A DNA stretch of 64,000 bases from Methylobacterium sp. Leaf91 (GTDB lineage Bacteria; Pseudomonadota; Alphaproteobacteria; Rhizobiales; Beijerinckiaceae): the NCBI RefSeq assembly GCF_001422815.1, contig NZ_LMMP01000051.1, positions 62,978 through 126,977 on the forward strand, given 5' to 3'. Positions within the stretch are counted from its first letter, which is position 1, and each line of letters begins with the position of its first letter. Of this stretch, positions 32,218-40,653 are shown in pieces. The notes beneath the pieces were generated by a model. That model searched no databases. It had not been told where the DNA came from and saw only the letters and a list, made by a program, of their open reading frames with translations. The position numbers and the translations under genes were made by a program.

Positions 32218-32682
32218 ATGAAACATGAACCGATCCGCCGGTTTGTCATCGCGTGCCGTTTCGGCGCGGCGATGCTCGGCGGATTGTCCATGACGATGAC
32301 GACCACCGTCTTCGCTCAGTCTCCGTCACCGGCAGTTGCGGTAAACAACTGGGCGGACATTCGCGCGACGCTTGCGTCCTGCTGGTCGGTCCCGCCGGAT
32401 ACCAGGGGATCGCTGATCGCGTTCCTGTTCGGCATCAGCAAGACGGGTGAGCTACGTGGTGCACCTCTCGTCACGGCCCGCCGCCTCCAGGGCGATCAGG
32501 ACGCCAGAAAACGGTTCGAGGAGGCAGCGAGGGATGCCGTGAACCGTTGTTTTCCCATGACGGTGACGCCGTCCTTCGGAGCCATCCTGGGCGAAAGCCC
32601 CATCCGCCTGCGCTTCGTCAATACGCCGCCGACGGCGGCCTACCAGATCAACAGCAACATCACGATCTTCGCACCACCCTGA
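32218..32682 (+). CDS. Secreted protein with TolA/TonB C-terminal-like domain
   Basis: A 154-residue exported protein: signal peptide 1-33 ('MTMTTTVFAQS' at the cleavage site), then a domain starting 'VNNWADIRATLASCWSVPP'. Its Cys-Trp-x-Val-Pro-Pro pattern, 'FGISKTGELRG' and 'FEEAARDAVNRCFP' match the fold of the TolA/TonB C-terminal domain. The two cysteines could form a disulphide. No TonB box or transmembrane anchor is present, so it would be a free periplasmic form. Start 'MKHEPIRRF' at 32218 fits the signal peptide; an ATG at 32170 does not. Confidence 0.7.
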   Translation: MKHEPIRRFVIACRFGAAMLGGLSMTMTTTVFAQSPSPAVAVNNWADIRATLASCWSVPPDTRGSLIAFLFGISKTGELRGAPLVTARRLQGDQDARKRFEEAARDAVNRCFPMTVTPSFGAILGESPIRLRFVNTPPTAAYQINSNITIFAPP

Positions 32683-32777
32683 TCGCGCCGCATCGGGGCG
32701 GAGACGGTGTGCTTCAGATCCGTCGCTGTTTCATGAGCCGGAATGGCTCGGAACAGGCGACAGCGATAAGCGCATGC

Positions 32778-32806
32778 AAAAAGGGCCGCCTCGCGGCGAC
32801 CCCTTC
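32778..32806 (-). terminator. Intrinsic terminator of the Gly/Tyr-rich gene
   Basis: On the minus strand AAGGG...CGCC-GCGA-GGCG...CCCTT followed by T5 (plus-strand A5 at 32778-32782). The stem has one small internal bulge. It sits 22 bases after the stop of the minus-strand gene and also separates it from the convergent secreted-protein gene. Confidence 0.7.
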
Positions 32807-32827
32807 GTTTCCTCATACGGTTTCGGC

Positions 32828-33238
32828 TCAGTAGCCGTAGTAACCACCGTATCCGTAGCCATAGGCCGGCGCGGGAGCGTAACCGCCGTAATAGCCGACG
32901 GGGCGGCCATAACCGTAACCGTCGTAGCCGTAACCACCGTTATAGGCTCCGGCCGCGATGGCTCCGGCAGCCAAGCCAGCGACGCCGAGGCCGATGGCGG
33001 CACCAGGACCGATGCCGCGACGGCCATATCCGTAACCACGACCGTAGCCGCCGCCGTAGCGACCGTAACCACCGCTGTAACGGCCATAACCGCCGCGATG
33101 ACCGTATCCACCGTGGCCGCCGAAGCCACCATGACCGTATCCGCCGCCATGGCCCCAACCACGGGCTTCCGCAGGTGCCGCCGCGAGGAGGGCACCGAGG
33201 CTGACGGCCGCGGCCGAGAGGAGTGCGAGCTTGCGCAT
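32828..33238 (-). CDS. Exported Gly/Tyr-rich protein with glycine-zipper helix (paralogue 1)
   Basis: A 136-residue protein: signal peptide 1-25 ('MRKLALLSAAAVSLGALLAA'), a 45-residue stretch of Gly-Tyr-Gly-Arg/His repeats, a small-residue hydrophobic helix with a glycine-zipper pattern ('GLAAGAIAAGA'), and a second Gly-Tyr tail ending 'YGGYYGY'. It is clearly paralogous to the protein encoded at 48710. Start 'MRKLALL' at 33238 has AGGA eight bases upstream; an ATG at 33247 would add three residues. An exact EcfG-type promoter precedes it. Probably an envelope stress protein; function unknown. Confidence 0.82.
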   Translation of the reverse strand: MRKLALLSAAAVSLGALLAAAPAEARGWGHGGGYGHGGFGGHGGYGHRGGYGRYSGGYGRYGGGYGRGYGYGRRGIGPGAAIGLGVAGLAAGAIAAGAYNGGYGYDGYGYGRPVGYYGGYAPAPAYGYGYGGYYGY

Positions 33239-33269
33239 TCGAAACATCCTGTTGTGAGGTATGTCCATC

Positions 33270-33294
33270 AACGGACCGGGCGCCCGACCGTTCC
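33270..33294 (-). promoter_or_regulatory. EcfG (general stress) promoter, exact consensus
   Basis: On the minus strand GGAAC (33294-33290), 16-base spacer, CGTT (33273-33270), an exact match to the alphaproteobacterial general-stress promoter. The gene start is at 33238, 32 bases downstream of the -10, which leaves a short leader holding the ribosome site. Confidence 0.8.
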
Positions 33295-33392
33295 CATCGC
33301 CCCCTGGGCGCTGGCGACGCAGGCCGTCGAGACGCCTCTAGGACCATCGGGATCGGCCATCCCGTTCGCCCGCATTGCCAAGGAGAACCGTC

Positions 33393-33680
33393 ATGAAAGT
33401 CGTCGCGGATCTGTGCATCGTCCCCATGGGGGTCGGACCCTCGGTCTCCTCCTACGTGAAGGAGATCAAGACCATCCTGGAGACCAGCCACCTCAACGCC
33501 GAGATGCATGCCAACGGCACGAATATCGAGGGCGAGCTCGCCGACATCTGCCGGCTCATCGAACTCTGCGAAGAGAAGCTGAGCCAGCTCGGCGTTCAGC
33601 GGGTCTTCTTCACCATGGCCTTCTCGTCGCGGCGGGACAAAGAACAGTCCATGGCCGACAAGCTGACGGCCGTTTCCTGA
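33393..33680 (+). CDS. MTH1187/YkoF-type thiamine-binding-like protein
   Basis: A 95-residue cytoplasmic protein of the MTH1187 family: 'VVADLCIVPMGVGPSVSSYVKE' at the N terminus, 'NAEMHANGTNIEGEL' in the middle and 'RVFFTMAFSSRRDKEQSM' near the end. Members form tetrameric ferredoxin-like folds that bind thiamine or related compounds. Start 'MKVVADLC' follows AAGGAG; an ATG 18 bases upstream lacks this. No thiamine genes nearby. Confidence 0.85.
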   Translation: MKVVADLCIVPMGVGPSVSSYVKEIKTILETSHLNAEMHANGTNIEGELADICRLIELCEEKLSQLGVQRVFFTMAFSSRRDKEQSMADKLTAVS

Positions 33681-33747
33681 TCCGTTGGCACCTTGGCGGC
33701 GCAGCGGCGTTGACCCTGCCCGATCCCCGGATGAGGACCGAGCCCGC

Positions 33748-34677
33748 ATGCATCCATCCCGACGTGCGTTCCTGGCCGGTGCCGGCCTGGCTCCCCTGAT
33801 CGTGCCGCTGCTACAGCGCGCCACGTCCCCGGCCCATGCGGAGGAGGGCGGTCTGATCCGCCGCGCCATCCCGTCCTCCGGCGAGACGCTCCCCGCCATG
33901 GGGATCGGTACGTCACGCCGCTACGAGGTCGAGCCGATTCCCGAGACAATCGCGCCCCTGCGCGAGGCGGTGCAGCGGTTCGTGGCGCTCGGCGGCTCGG
34001 TCATCGACACGGCGCCGAGCTACGGCACGGCCGAGGACGTCCTCGGCAAGATCCTGTCCCAGGACGGTCTGCGCGAGGAGGTGTTCCTCTGCAGCAAGGT
34101 AGGGACACCGGGCCGCGAGGCTGGCGCGGCCGAGATTGCACGCTCCTTCCGCCGCATGGCGACCGACAGGATCGACCTCGTGGCGGTCCACAACCTCAGC
34201 GATACGGCAATGAACCTCGCCACGTTGCGTGAGCTCAAGGCCGAAAAGAAGATCCGCTACATCGGCGTCACGGTCTGGCGAGACAGCCAGTTCGCGGATC
34301 TCGAGGCGGTGATGCGCCGCGAGAGGATGGATTTCATCCAGGTCAATTACGCCCTCGACGACCGCCGCGCCGCCGAGCGCATCCTGCCGCTGGCGAAAGA
34401 GCGCGGCATGGCGGTGATGGTGAACGTGCCCTTCGGGCGCGACCGCCTGTTCAAGGCCGTGCAGGGACGCGACCTGCCGCCCTGGACGGCGGAGTTCGAC
34501 TGCGCGAGCTGGCCGCAATTCTTCCTGAAATACGTCCTCGCCCACGAGGCCGTCACCTGCCCGATCCCCGGCATGGCCAAGGCGGCCTATGTCGAGGACA
34601 ATCTCGGCGCGGCACGCGGCCGGTTGCCCGATGCCGCCCAGCGAACCCGAATGGAGGCCTATGTCGACGCGCTCTGA
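33748..34677 (+). CDS. Tat-exported aldo/keto reductase
   Basis: A 309-residue NADPH-dependent oxidoreductase fold with an unusual export signal: 'SRRAFLAGAGLAPLIVPLL' at 4-22 is a twin-arginine leader with an 'AHA' cleavage site near 31. The catalytic tetrad of the family is complete: Asp87, Tyr92 ('DTAPSYG'), Lys117 ('LCSKVG') and His148 ('VAVHNL'). Tat export fits a protein that folds around its nucleotide before transport. It begins a run of closely spaced genes; the next gene starts 17 bases before its end. Substrate unknown, probably a reactive carbonyl. Confidence 0.87.
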   Translation: MHPSRRAFLAGAGLAPLIVPLLQRATSPAHAEEGGLIRRAIPSSGETLPAMGIGTSRRYEVEPIPETIAPLREAVQRFVALGGSVIDTAPSYGTAEDVLGKILSQDGLREEVFLCSKVGTPGREAGAAEIARSFRRMATDRIDLVAVHNLSDTAMNLATLRELKAEKKIRYIGVTVWRDSQFADLEAVMRRERMDFIQVNYALDDRRAAERILPLAKERGMAVMVNVPFGRDRLFKAVQGRDLPPWTAEFDCASWPQFFLKYVLAHEAVTCPIPGMAKAAYVEDNLGAARGRLPDAAQRTRMEAYVDAL

Positions 34678-35410
34678 TTTCTTCAACCGCCGTGCCGTCA
34701 TCATGCTGGCCGGTGGGCTCATCGCCGCTTCGGGCCTGCTGGCATCATCCTGTCCCGCCTCGGCCCAGGCTGCACCGCAGCCGGTCCACATCGGCATTGT
34801 CGGGGCCGGCAATATCGGCGGCACGATCGGTGGCCTCTGGGCGAAAGCCGGCCACGAGGTGATGCTGTCGTCGCGCCACCCGGAGGAGCTGAAGGGTCTC
34901 GTCGAGGCGCTCGGACCGAAGGCGAGGGCGGGCAGCCCGGCCGAGGCCATCGCCTTCGGCGACGTCATCCTCATCGCGGTGCCCTACAAGGCTTATCCGC
35001 AGCTGGCGCAGGACCATGCCGCAGCGCTCAAGGGCAAGGTGGTGATCGATGCCGGCAACGCGACCCAGGCCCGTGACGGCGAGGTCTATGGCGAGGTCCA
35101 GGCCAACGGCATCGCGGCGGTCTCGGCCAAATATCTGAACGGGGCGAAGATCGTCCGGGCCTTCAACGCGGCCAATTACAAGGTCTTCGCCAAGAACGCC
35201 CATCGCCAAGGCGGACGCATGGCGATCCCCATCGCCGGCGACGATCCCGCGGCGCTCGCGATCGCTTCCCAACTCGTCAAGGATGCGGGCTTCGACCCGG
35301 TGGAGGTCGGGCCGCTGGCCAAGGCGGACAGCTTCGCCATGGGCTCCCCCGGCTTCGGCCTCGACCTGAATGCGGAGGAATCGCGGGCGCGCTTCGGGGT
35401 CACCCGTTGA
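34661..35410 (+). CDS. Exported NAD(P)-binding oxidoreductase, F420-dependent NADP reductase-like
   Basis: A 249-residue protein with an N-terminal signal ('FFNRRAVIMLAGGLIAASG', 7-25, twin Arg, 'SAQA' cleavage near 37) and a Rossmann domain: 'IGIVGAGNIGGTIGGLW' at about 44-60 and 'MLSSRHPEELKG', the pattern of the NADPH-F420 reductase/NAD_binding_9 group that recognises NADP. 'AFNAANYKVFAKNA' lies in the conserved middle region. GGAGG before the start at 34661 settles that start. It is coupled to the aldo/keto reductase gene, and the following gene starts within its stop (TTGA). Confidence 0.83.
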   Translation: MSTRSDFFNRRAVIMLAGGLIAASGLLASSCPASAQAAPQPVHIGIVGAGNIGGTIGGLWAKAGHEVMLSSRHPEELKGLVEALGPKARAGSPAEAIAFGDVILIAVPYKAYPQLAQDHAAALKGKVVIDAGNATQARDGEVYGEVQANGIAAVSAKYLNGAKIVRAFNAANYKVFAKNAHRQGGRMAIPIAGDDPAALAIASQLVKDAGFDPVEVGPLAKADSFAMGSPGFGLDLNAEESRARFGVTR

Positions 35411-36792
35411 GCGACGGGCCAGGGCTGGCAAAGCCGCTGACCGCCGGTAGCGGTGGCTACGTCCCGCCCTGGCTGCGTCGGCTCATCGACGTACGGGCGG
35501 AGGAGGTGCCGGCCCTTGCATGGTCCTGGGCCTACATCTTCTCGATCCTGGCCGCCTACTACGTCCTCCGGCCGATCCGCGACCAGATGGGTGTCGCCGG
35601 CGGGATCGAGAACCTGCCCTGGTTGTTCACCGGCACCCTCGTGGGCATGCTGGCGCTGAACGTCCCCTTCGCCTGGCTCGTGAAGACATTGCCACGCGCC
35701 CGGTTCGTGCCGCTGACCTATCGGTTCTTCGCCGCCAACATCGTGCTGTTCGCTGGGGCGCTCTATTTCGCCGGGCCGGAGGGCGACGTCTGGATCGGCC
35801 GGGCCTTCTTCGTCTGGCTCTCGATCTTCAACCTGTTCGTGGTCTCGGTGTTCTGGGCCACCATCGTCGATGTGTTCTCCACCGAGCAGGGCAAGCGCCT
35901 GTTCGGCTTCATCGCCGCCGGCGCGACTCTCGGGGCGATCGCCGGATCGGCGACGACGGCGATCCTCGCCCGCGACGTGCCGACCTGGGTGCTCCTCATC
36001 GGCGCGGCCCTGCTCCTCGAGGTGGCGGTGTTCAGCATGCGCGGCCTCGCGCGCCTGTCCGACCGCCTGAACCGGGCTCCCGCCACGGGCGACGCCGCCC
36101 CGTCGGAGGCCATCGGCGGCAGTGCCTTCGCGGGCATCACCCGCACGTTCCAGTCGCCCTACCTGCTCAATATCGGGCTGTTCCTGCTGCTGTTCTCGGT
36201 GACGTCGACCTTCCTGTATTTCGAGCAGGCGGGCATCGCCAAGCGCAGCTTCCCCGATCGCGGCTCGCAGACGGCCTTCTTCGCCAGCGTCGATCTGCTG
36301 GTGAACCTGCTCACTCTCGGCGTGCAATTCTTCCTTACCGGCCGGATCGTGCGGCGCATCGGGGTCGGCACTGCCCTCGCGCTTCTACCGGCGGCCAGCA
36401 TCCTGGGATTCGCGGCGCTCGCCCTCTCTCCCACGATCACGGCCATCGTGGCGTTCCAAGTTTTCCGGCGGGCCGGCAACTTCGCCATCGCCCGGCCGAT
36501 CCGCGAGGTGCTGTTCACGGTCGTGCCGCGCGAGGACCGCTACAAGGCGAAGAACTTCATCGACACCGTGGTCTACCGCACCGGCGACCAGATTGGCGCT
36601 TGGTCCTTCCAGGGAATCGGAGCGCTGGGCCTCGGTTCGACGGCCGTGGCCATCGCAGCGGTTCCGCTCTCGGTCGCCTGGCTCCTGAACAGCCTCTGGC
36701 TCGGCCGTCGGCAGGAGGCGAGGCGGGTCGCGATGGAAGAAGCGGAAGGCTCCGGCAAGGATCGGACGACCGGGCCGTCGCGCGACCGCTGA
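35407..36792 (+). CDS. ATP/ADP-carrier-like (NTT/Tlc family) membrane transporter
   Basis: A 461-residue integral membrane protein with about 11-12 helices. The N-terminal part 'SWAYIFSILAAYYVLRPIRDQMG' (40-62) and 'KAKNFIDTVVYRTGDQIGAW' near residue 380 are typical of the free-living-bacterial branch of the nucleotide-transporter-like MFS proteins related to Tlc/NTT. In free-living hosts ATP/ADP exchange is not expected and the substrate is unknown. It starts with TTG in a TTGA overlap with the previous stop. No fused cyclic-nucleotide or HEAT domain. Confidence 0.8.
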   Translation: MSDGPGLAKPLTAGSGGYVPPWLRRLIDVRAEEVPALAWSWAYIFSILAAYYVLRPIRDQMGVAGGIENLPWLFTGTLVGMLALNVPFAWLVKTLPRARFVPLTYRFFAANIVLFAGALYFAGPEGDVWIGRAFFVWLSIFNLFVVSVFWATIVDVFSTEQGKRLFGFIAAGATLGAIAGSATTAILARDVPTWVLLIGAALLLEVAVFSMRGLARLSDRLNRAPATGDAAPSEAIGGSAFAGITRTFQSPYLLNIGLFLLLFSVTSTFLYFEQAGIAKRSFPDRGSQTAFFASVDLLVNLLTLGVQFFLTGRIVRRIGVGTALALLPAASILGFAALALSPTITAIVAFQVFRRAGNFAIARPIREVLFTVVPREDRYKAKNFIDTVVYRTGDQIGAWSFQGIGALGLGSTAVAIAAVPLSVAWLLNSLWLGRRQEARRVAMEEAEGSGKDRTTGPSRDR

Positions 36793-36814
36793 CACCGACA
36801 TTCGAGGAGCCGTT

Positions 36815-37282
36815 ATGTCCGCAGGCAAGCCAGCCGTCCTGTTCGTGTGCCTGGGCAACATCTGTCGTTCGCCCCTGGCGGAGGCGGCGTTCCGCGTCGA
36901 GGCCGAGCGGGCGGGTCTCGACGTGGAGGTCGATTCGGCCGGCACCGGCGGCTGGCATGCGGGCGAACCGCCCGACCCGCGTGCCCTGGCCGTCGCCCGG
37001 CGCAACGGCGTCGACATCTCCGGCTACCGCGCCCGTCAGGTCGAGCCGGCGGATTTTGCCCGCTTCAGCCACATCGTCGCCCTCGATGGCGACAATCTCG
37101 CCGTGCTGCGTCGGCTTCGACCGAAAGAGGGCGCCGCATTGTCGCTTCTCCTCGACCATGTACCCGGGCGCAGGGGAGAGGCGGTCGCCGACCCCTATTA
37201 CGGCGCCGATACGGGGTTCGACGCCACCTGGGCCGACGTGACCCTGGGCGCCCGTCACCTCGTGCGCGCGCTCACGGCATGA
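36815..37282 (+). CDS. Low-molecular-weight phosphotyrosine-phosphatase-family protein
   Basis: A 155-residue cytoplasmic phosphatase. The P-loop is Cys12-x5-Arg18 ('VCLGNICRSP') and the general acid lies in 'VADPYYG' near residue 124. GAGGAG precedes the start. Its stop overlaps the fructosamine-kinase start (ATGA). Neighbouring members of this family are known to act as ribulosamine/erythrulosamine 5-phosphatases beside FN3K-type kinases, so a role in sugar or protein deglycation is more likely here than tyrosine dephosphorylation; this is from context. Confidence 0.9.
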   Translation: MSAGKPAVLFVCLGNICRSPLAEAAFRVEAERAGLDVEVDSAGTGGWHAGEPPDPRALAVARRNGVDISGYRARQVEPADFARFSHIVALDGDNLAVLRRLRPKEGAALSLLLDHVPGRRGEAVADPYYGADTGFDATWADVTLGARHLVRALTA

Positions 37283-38079
37283 TGCCACTGGCAGAGCGTG
37301 GAGCGGCGCTGCTCGGGCGCCGTCTCGTGCGGGTCGAGCCCATGAGCGGCGGCAACCTCTCCGGCCTCGTGCGGATCCTGCTCGACGACGGCAGCGCGGC
37401 GATCGTAAAGGATGGACACGATCCACTGGCGGAAGCCGGGATGCTCCGCGCGATCCGCGCCGCCGGAATTCCCGCGCCGGAGGTGTTCGCGGCCGATGCC
37501 CGGACCCTCGTGATCGAGCCCCTGCCGGCCCGCGGCGGCAACGCGGATGCGGATCTCGGCCACGTGTTGGCGCGCCTCCATGCCGTGACCGGCGACAATT
37601 ACGGCTGGACCCGTGATTACGCCTTCGGGACGGTGCGGATCGACAATCGCCGGAGCGAGAATTGGCCCGACTTCTGGAGCGAGCACCGGCTGCTCTGCCA
37701 CGCTCCTCATCTCGACCCCACGCTCAGGCGAAGGATCGAGGCCCTGGCGAGGGCGCTCCCCGAGCGTCTTCCGGCCCGTCCGCGTCCGTCCCTGCTGCAT
37801 GGCGACCTGTGGGGCGGCAACGTCCTGATCGACGGCGACCGCGTCTCCGGGCTCATCGACCCCGCCTGCTACCACGGCCATGCCGAAGTGGACCTCGCGA
37901 TGCTGTCGCTGTTCGGTGCGCCCGGCCCGGCCTTCCGGGAGGCGTATGGTGCGGCCGAATCGGGCATGCCCGAGCGTCGGGCGATCTATCAGTTGTGGCC
38001 GGCGCTGGTGCATCTGCGCCTGTTCGGATCGGGTTACCGCTCCATGGTCGAGACGCTGCTCGACGCCACCGGCTGCTGA
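37279..38079 (+). CDS. Fructosamine/ribulosamine 3-kinase-family protein
   Basis: A 266-residue kinase of the FN3K family. 'MSGGNLSGLVRI' (22-33) is the nucleotide loop, Lys44 the phosphate-binding Lys, 'HGDLWGGN' the catalytic loop (His174, Asp176, Asn181), and Asp194 in 'LIDPACYHGHAEVDLAM' the metal ligand; this last motif is diagnostic for the family. It phosphorylates sugar adducts on amines so that they fall off. Start ATG 37279 overlaps the phosphatase stop; the larger open frame upstream is the phosphatase gene's shadow. Confidence 0.9.
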   Translation: MMPLAERGAALLGRRLVRVEPMSGGNLSGLVRILLDDGSAAIVKDGHDPLAEAGMLRAIRAAGIPAPEVFAADARTLVIEPLPARGGNADADLGHVLARLHAVTGDNYGWTRDYAFGTVRIDNRRSENWPDFWSEHRLLCHAPHLDPTLRRRIEALARALPERLPARPRPSLLHGDLWGGNVLIDGDRVSGLIDPACYHGHAEVDLAMLSLFGAPGPAFREAYGAAESGMPERRAIYQLWPALVHLRLFGSGYRSMVETLLDATGC

Positions 38080-38270
38080 AACCTCCGCCCATTCCATCAG
38101 GCCGGAAGCGGAGCCGTCTTCCGTCGACCCGACCACGCCTCGAACCTTGCGTTTTGAGGGCCGATCCACGACAACCCGGCAAGCTTCGGCGCTGGCGTCC
38201 GGCCCCTTCCGAATATCCGGATGAGGCGGAGGGGCGCCTACGGTCGATGCGGCGAGGGAAGACGAAACCC

Positions 38271-38936
38271 ATGCTCGATTACGCGCAGGCGCGACGCCTC
38301 ATGGTGGATTGTCAGTTGCGGACTTTCGATGTCAACGACATCCCCGTCCTCGACGCTTTCGAAGCCGTGCCGCGCGAGCGCTTCGTGCCGCAGGGCCGTG
38401 AGGACTTCGCCTATATCGACCAATCCCTCCGCATCACCGGACAAGATCCGGCGACATCGGATCGCGCCGTCCCGGCCCCGATGATTCTGGCCCGCATGAT
38501 CCAGGCGCTGCAGCTCGCGCCGGGCCAGGTTGCCCTCGATGTCGCCACCGGCTACGGTTACGCCGCCGCCATCATGCGGCAGCTCGGCGTGCGGGTCGTC
38601 GCCCTCGAATCCGACGAGACCCTCGCCGCCGAGGCCGAGAGCCGCCTGTCGGGCACGGACGGTATCGAGATCGTTCACGGTCCTTTGCAGGAGGGGGCGG
38701 CGAAGGCGGGGCCGTTCGACGCGATCCTCATCAACGGCCGCGTCGAGACGAGGCCTCAATCCCTCCTCGATCAGTTGAAGGATGGCGGACGCCTCGTCTG
38801 CGTGATGGGTCGCGACAGGGCCGCGAAGGCCACCCTGTTCATCAGGACCGGGGATGCTTTCGGAGCGCGGCCGCTCTTCGACGCCTCGCTTCCGGCCCTC
38901 TCGGCGTTCAGCGCGGATTCGCATTTTTCGTTCTAG
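38271..38936 (+). CDS. Pcm-like (protein-L-isoaspartate methyltransferase-family) protein
   Basis: A 221-residue SAM-dependent methyltransferase. The family start 'RRLMVDCQLRTFDVNDIPVLDAFEAVPRE' (8-36) and motif I 'ALDVATGYGYAAA' near 90 are present. The isoaspartate-binding segment that normally reads GQTIS/xQP is missing (here 'TSDRAVPAPMILARMI'), a divergence common to the alphaproteobacterial copy located before tolC. Repair of isoaspartyl residues is therefore doubtful. An in-frame ATG 24 bases upstream (38247) is possible. It lies 186 bases before tolC. Confidence 0.82.
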   Translation: MLDYAQARRLMVDCQLRTFDVNDIPVLDAFEAVPRERFVPQGREDFAYIDQSLRITGQDPATSDRAVPAPMILARMIQALQLAPGQVALDVATGYGYAAAIMRQLGVRVVALESDETLAAEAESRLSGTDGIEIVHGPLQEGAAKAGPFDAILINGRVETRPQSLLDQLKDGGRLVCVMGRDRAAKATLFIRTGDAFGARPLFDASLPALSAFSADSHFSF

Positions 38937-39122
38937 CCGCGGGAGCAGGTGTCGCTTTTATGCGGCACTGCGCCATCAATCTCGCGCCTAATCCCTCTCC
39001 GCCGATGCCCTGAAGCACAACCTCCGCTAAGCTGACCTGTGAGGCGGGCAATCCGGATGGCACCCTAGGCGCTATGGCTGTGACGAACAGCCGACCGGTT
39101 CATCGAGAAACCGCAAGGGCAG

Positions 39123-40517
39123 ATGGACGTGAGACAACGCAAACTTGCGAAAAGCTTCCGGCTACGGCTGGGTGGCTTCGCCGCGCTGACGCTCGCCGCC
39201 GCCTCTCCGGCCGTGGCCGAGACGCTGGATAGCGCGCTGGCCCGTGCCTATGGCGCCAACCCGGCGCTGAATGCCTCGCGTGCGGGATTGCGCGCTACCG
39301 ATGAGAACGTCGCGCAGGCCAAGTCCGGCTACCGCCCCACCGTGAGTCTCGACGCCGATATCGGCCTGACCCAGAGTCAGGGCCGTGTGAGCGGCATCTC
39401 TCTCAATCAGGTGACGAAGCCCGGCGGCGCCGGGCTGACGATCAACCAGACCCTGTTCAACGGCTTTCAGACCGACAACCAGACCCGTCGGGCCCAGTCG
39501 GACGTGCTCGGCACGCGCGAATCGCTGCGCGCCACCGAGATGACGACCCTGTTCAACGCCGCCCAGATCTACATGTCGGTCCTCAGCGACACGGCGACCC
39601 TGGAACTGCGCCGCAACAACGTCGAGGTGCTCGAGGAGCAGCTGCGCCAGACCCGCGACCGCTTCAATGTCGGCGAGGTCACCCGGACAGACGTCGCCCA
39701 GGCCGAGGCGCGTCTCGCCGGCGCGCGATCCGACGTCAGCGGCGCGGAGGCGAACCTGCGCGCCAGCATCGGCACGTACCGGCGCATCATCGGCGTCGAG
39801 CCGCGGCAGCTGGCGCCGGGACGTCCCCTCGACCGGTTCGTGCCGCCGAACCTCGACAACGCCATCTCCATCGGCCTGAAGGAGCATCCGCAGATCATGT
39901 CCTCGCTTCATGCGGTGGATGTGGCCGAAGCGCAGGTGAAGATTTTCGAAGGCGCGCTCTATCCGACCGCCGCCCTGCAAGGCAGCGTCCAGCAGCGCTA
40001 CGATACGCAGTTCCCGGGCGATAACGGCGTGACCGCCTCCATCGTCGGCCGCATCTCGGTCCCTCTCTACGAGGGCGGCCAGACCTATTCGCAGATCCGC
40101 CAGGCCAAGGAACTGGTGGGTCAGGCGCGGATCAACGTCGAGGATATCCGCGACCAGGTCCGGTCGGCCATCGTCACGGCCTGGGGTCGTCTCGAGGCAG
40201 CTAAGGCCCAGGTCATCGCATCGCAGGCCCAGGTGCAGGCCAACGAAGTGGCGTTGAACGGCGTGCGCGAGGAGGCCCGTGTCGGCCAGCGCACCACGCT
40301 CGACGTGCTGAACGCTCAGCAGGAACTGCTGAACTCGCGCGTGAACCTCATTCTCGCCCAGCGCGACCGCGTGGTGAATTCCTACGGCGTGGTCCAGGCG
40401 GTAGGCCGCCTCACCGTGCGCTTCACGTCGATCCCGGTGGTGGCTTACAGCCCGAAGGAGCATTTCGACCAGATCAAGGATCTCTGGTACGGCGTGCGTA
40501 CGCCTGACGGACGCTGA
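39123..40517 (+). CDS. tolC: TolC-family outer membrane efflux/secretion channel
   Basis: Outer-membrane trimeric channel protein used by type I secretion and drug efflux, 464 residues. The signal peptide ends near 'SPAVAE' (30), the mature protein begins 'TLDSALARAYGANPALNASRA', and two OEP repeats follow, each with a beta pair and long helices ('LEEQLRQTRDRFNVGEVTRTDVAQAEARL' region in the first). A small hairpin GGCTGT-GACGA-ACAGCC lies in the 186-base gap upstream at about 39075. No inner-membrane partner is adjacent, so it probably serves several systems. Confidence 0.93.
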   Translation: MDVRQRKLAKSFRLRLGGFAALTLAAASPAVAETLDSALARAYGANPALNASRAGLRATDENVAQAKSGYRPTVSLDADIGLTQSQGRVSGISLNQVTKPGGAGLTINQTLFNGFQTDNQTRRAQSDVLGTRESLRATEMTTLFNAAQIYMSVLSDTATLELRRNNVEVLEEQLRQTRDRFNVGEVTRTDVAQAEARLAGARSDVSGAEANLRASIGTYRRIIGVEPRQLAPGRPLDRFVPPNLDNAISIGLKEHPQIMSSLHAVDVAEAQVKIFEGALYPTAALQGSVQQRYDTQFPGDNGVTASIVGRISVPLYEGGQTYSQIRQAKELVGQARINVEDIRDQVRSAIVTAWGRLEAAKAQVIASQAQVQANEVALNGVREEARVGQRTTLDVLNAQQELLNSRVNLILAQRDRVVNSYGVVQAVGRLTVRFTSIPVVAYSPKEHFDQIKDLWYGVRTPDGR

Positions 40518-40653
40518 GGGTCGCGAGGAACTCGCAGGGCGTCGGTGTTATCCTGTGCCTTGCGCCCTGCCGGTCCTTGTTTCCGGCGCCCGTGGTGAAA
40601 TACTCAGAGTGATCGAAATACTTCTTTAACCATGTGACCCGAGCGTCGTCCGG

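Noticed and set aside
32828..33238. Repetitive non-coding DNA
   Set aside because: The repeats encode Gly-Tyr motifs in a frame with a signal peptide, ribosome site, promoter and terminator.
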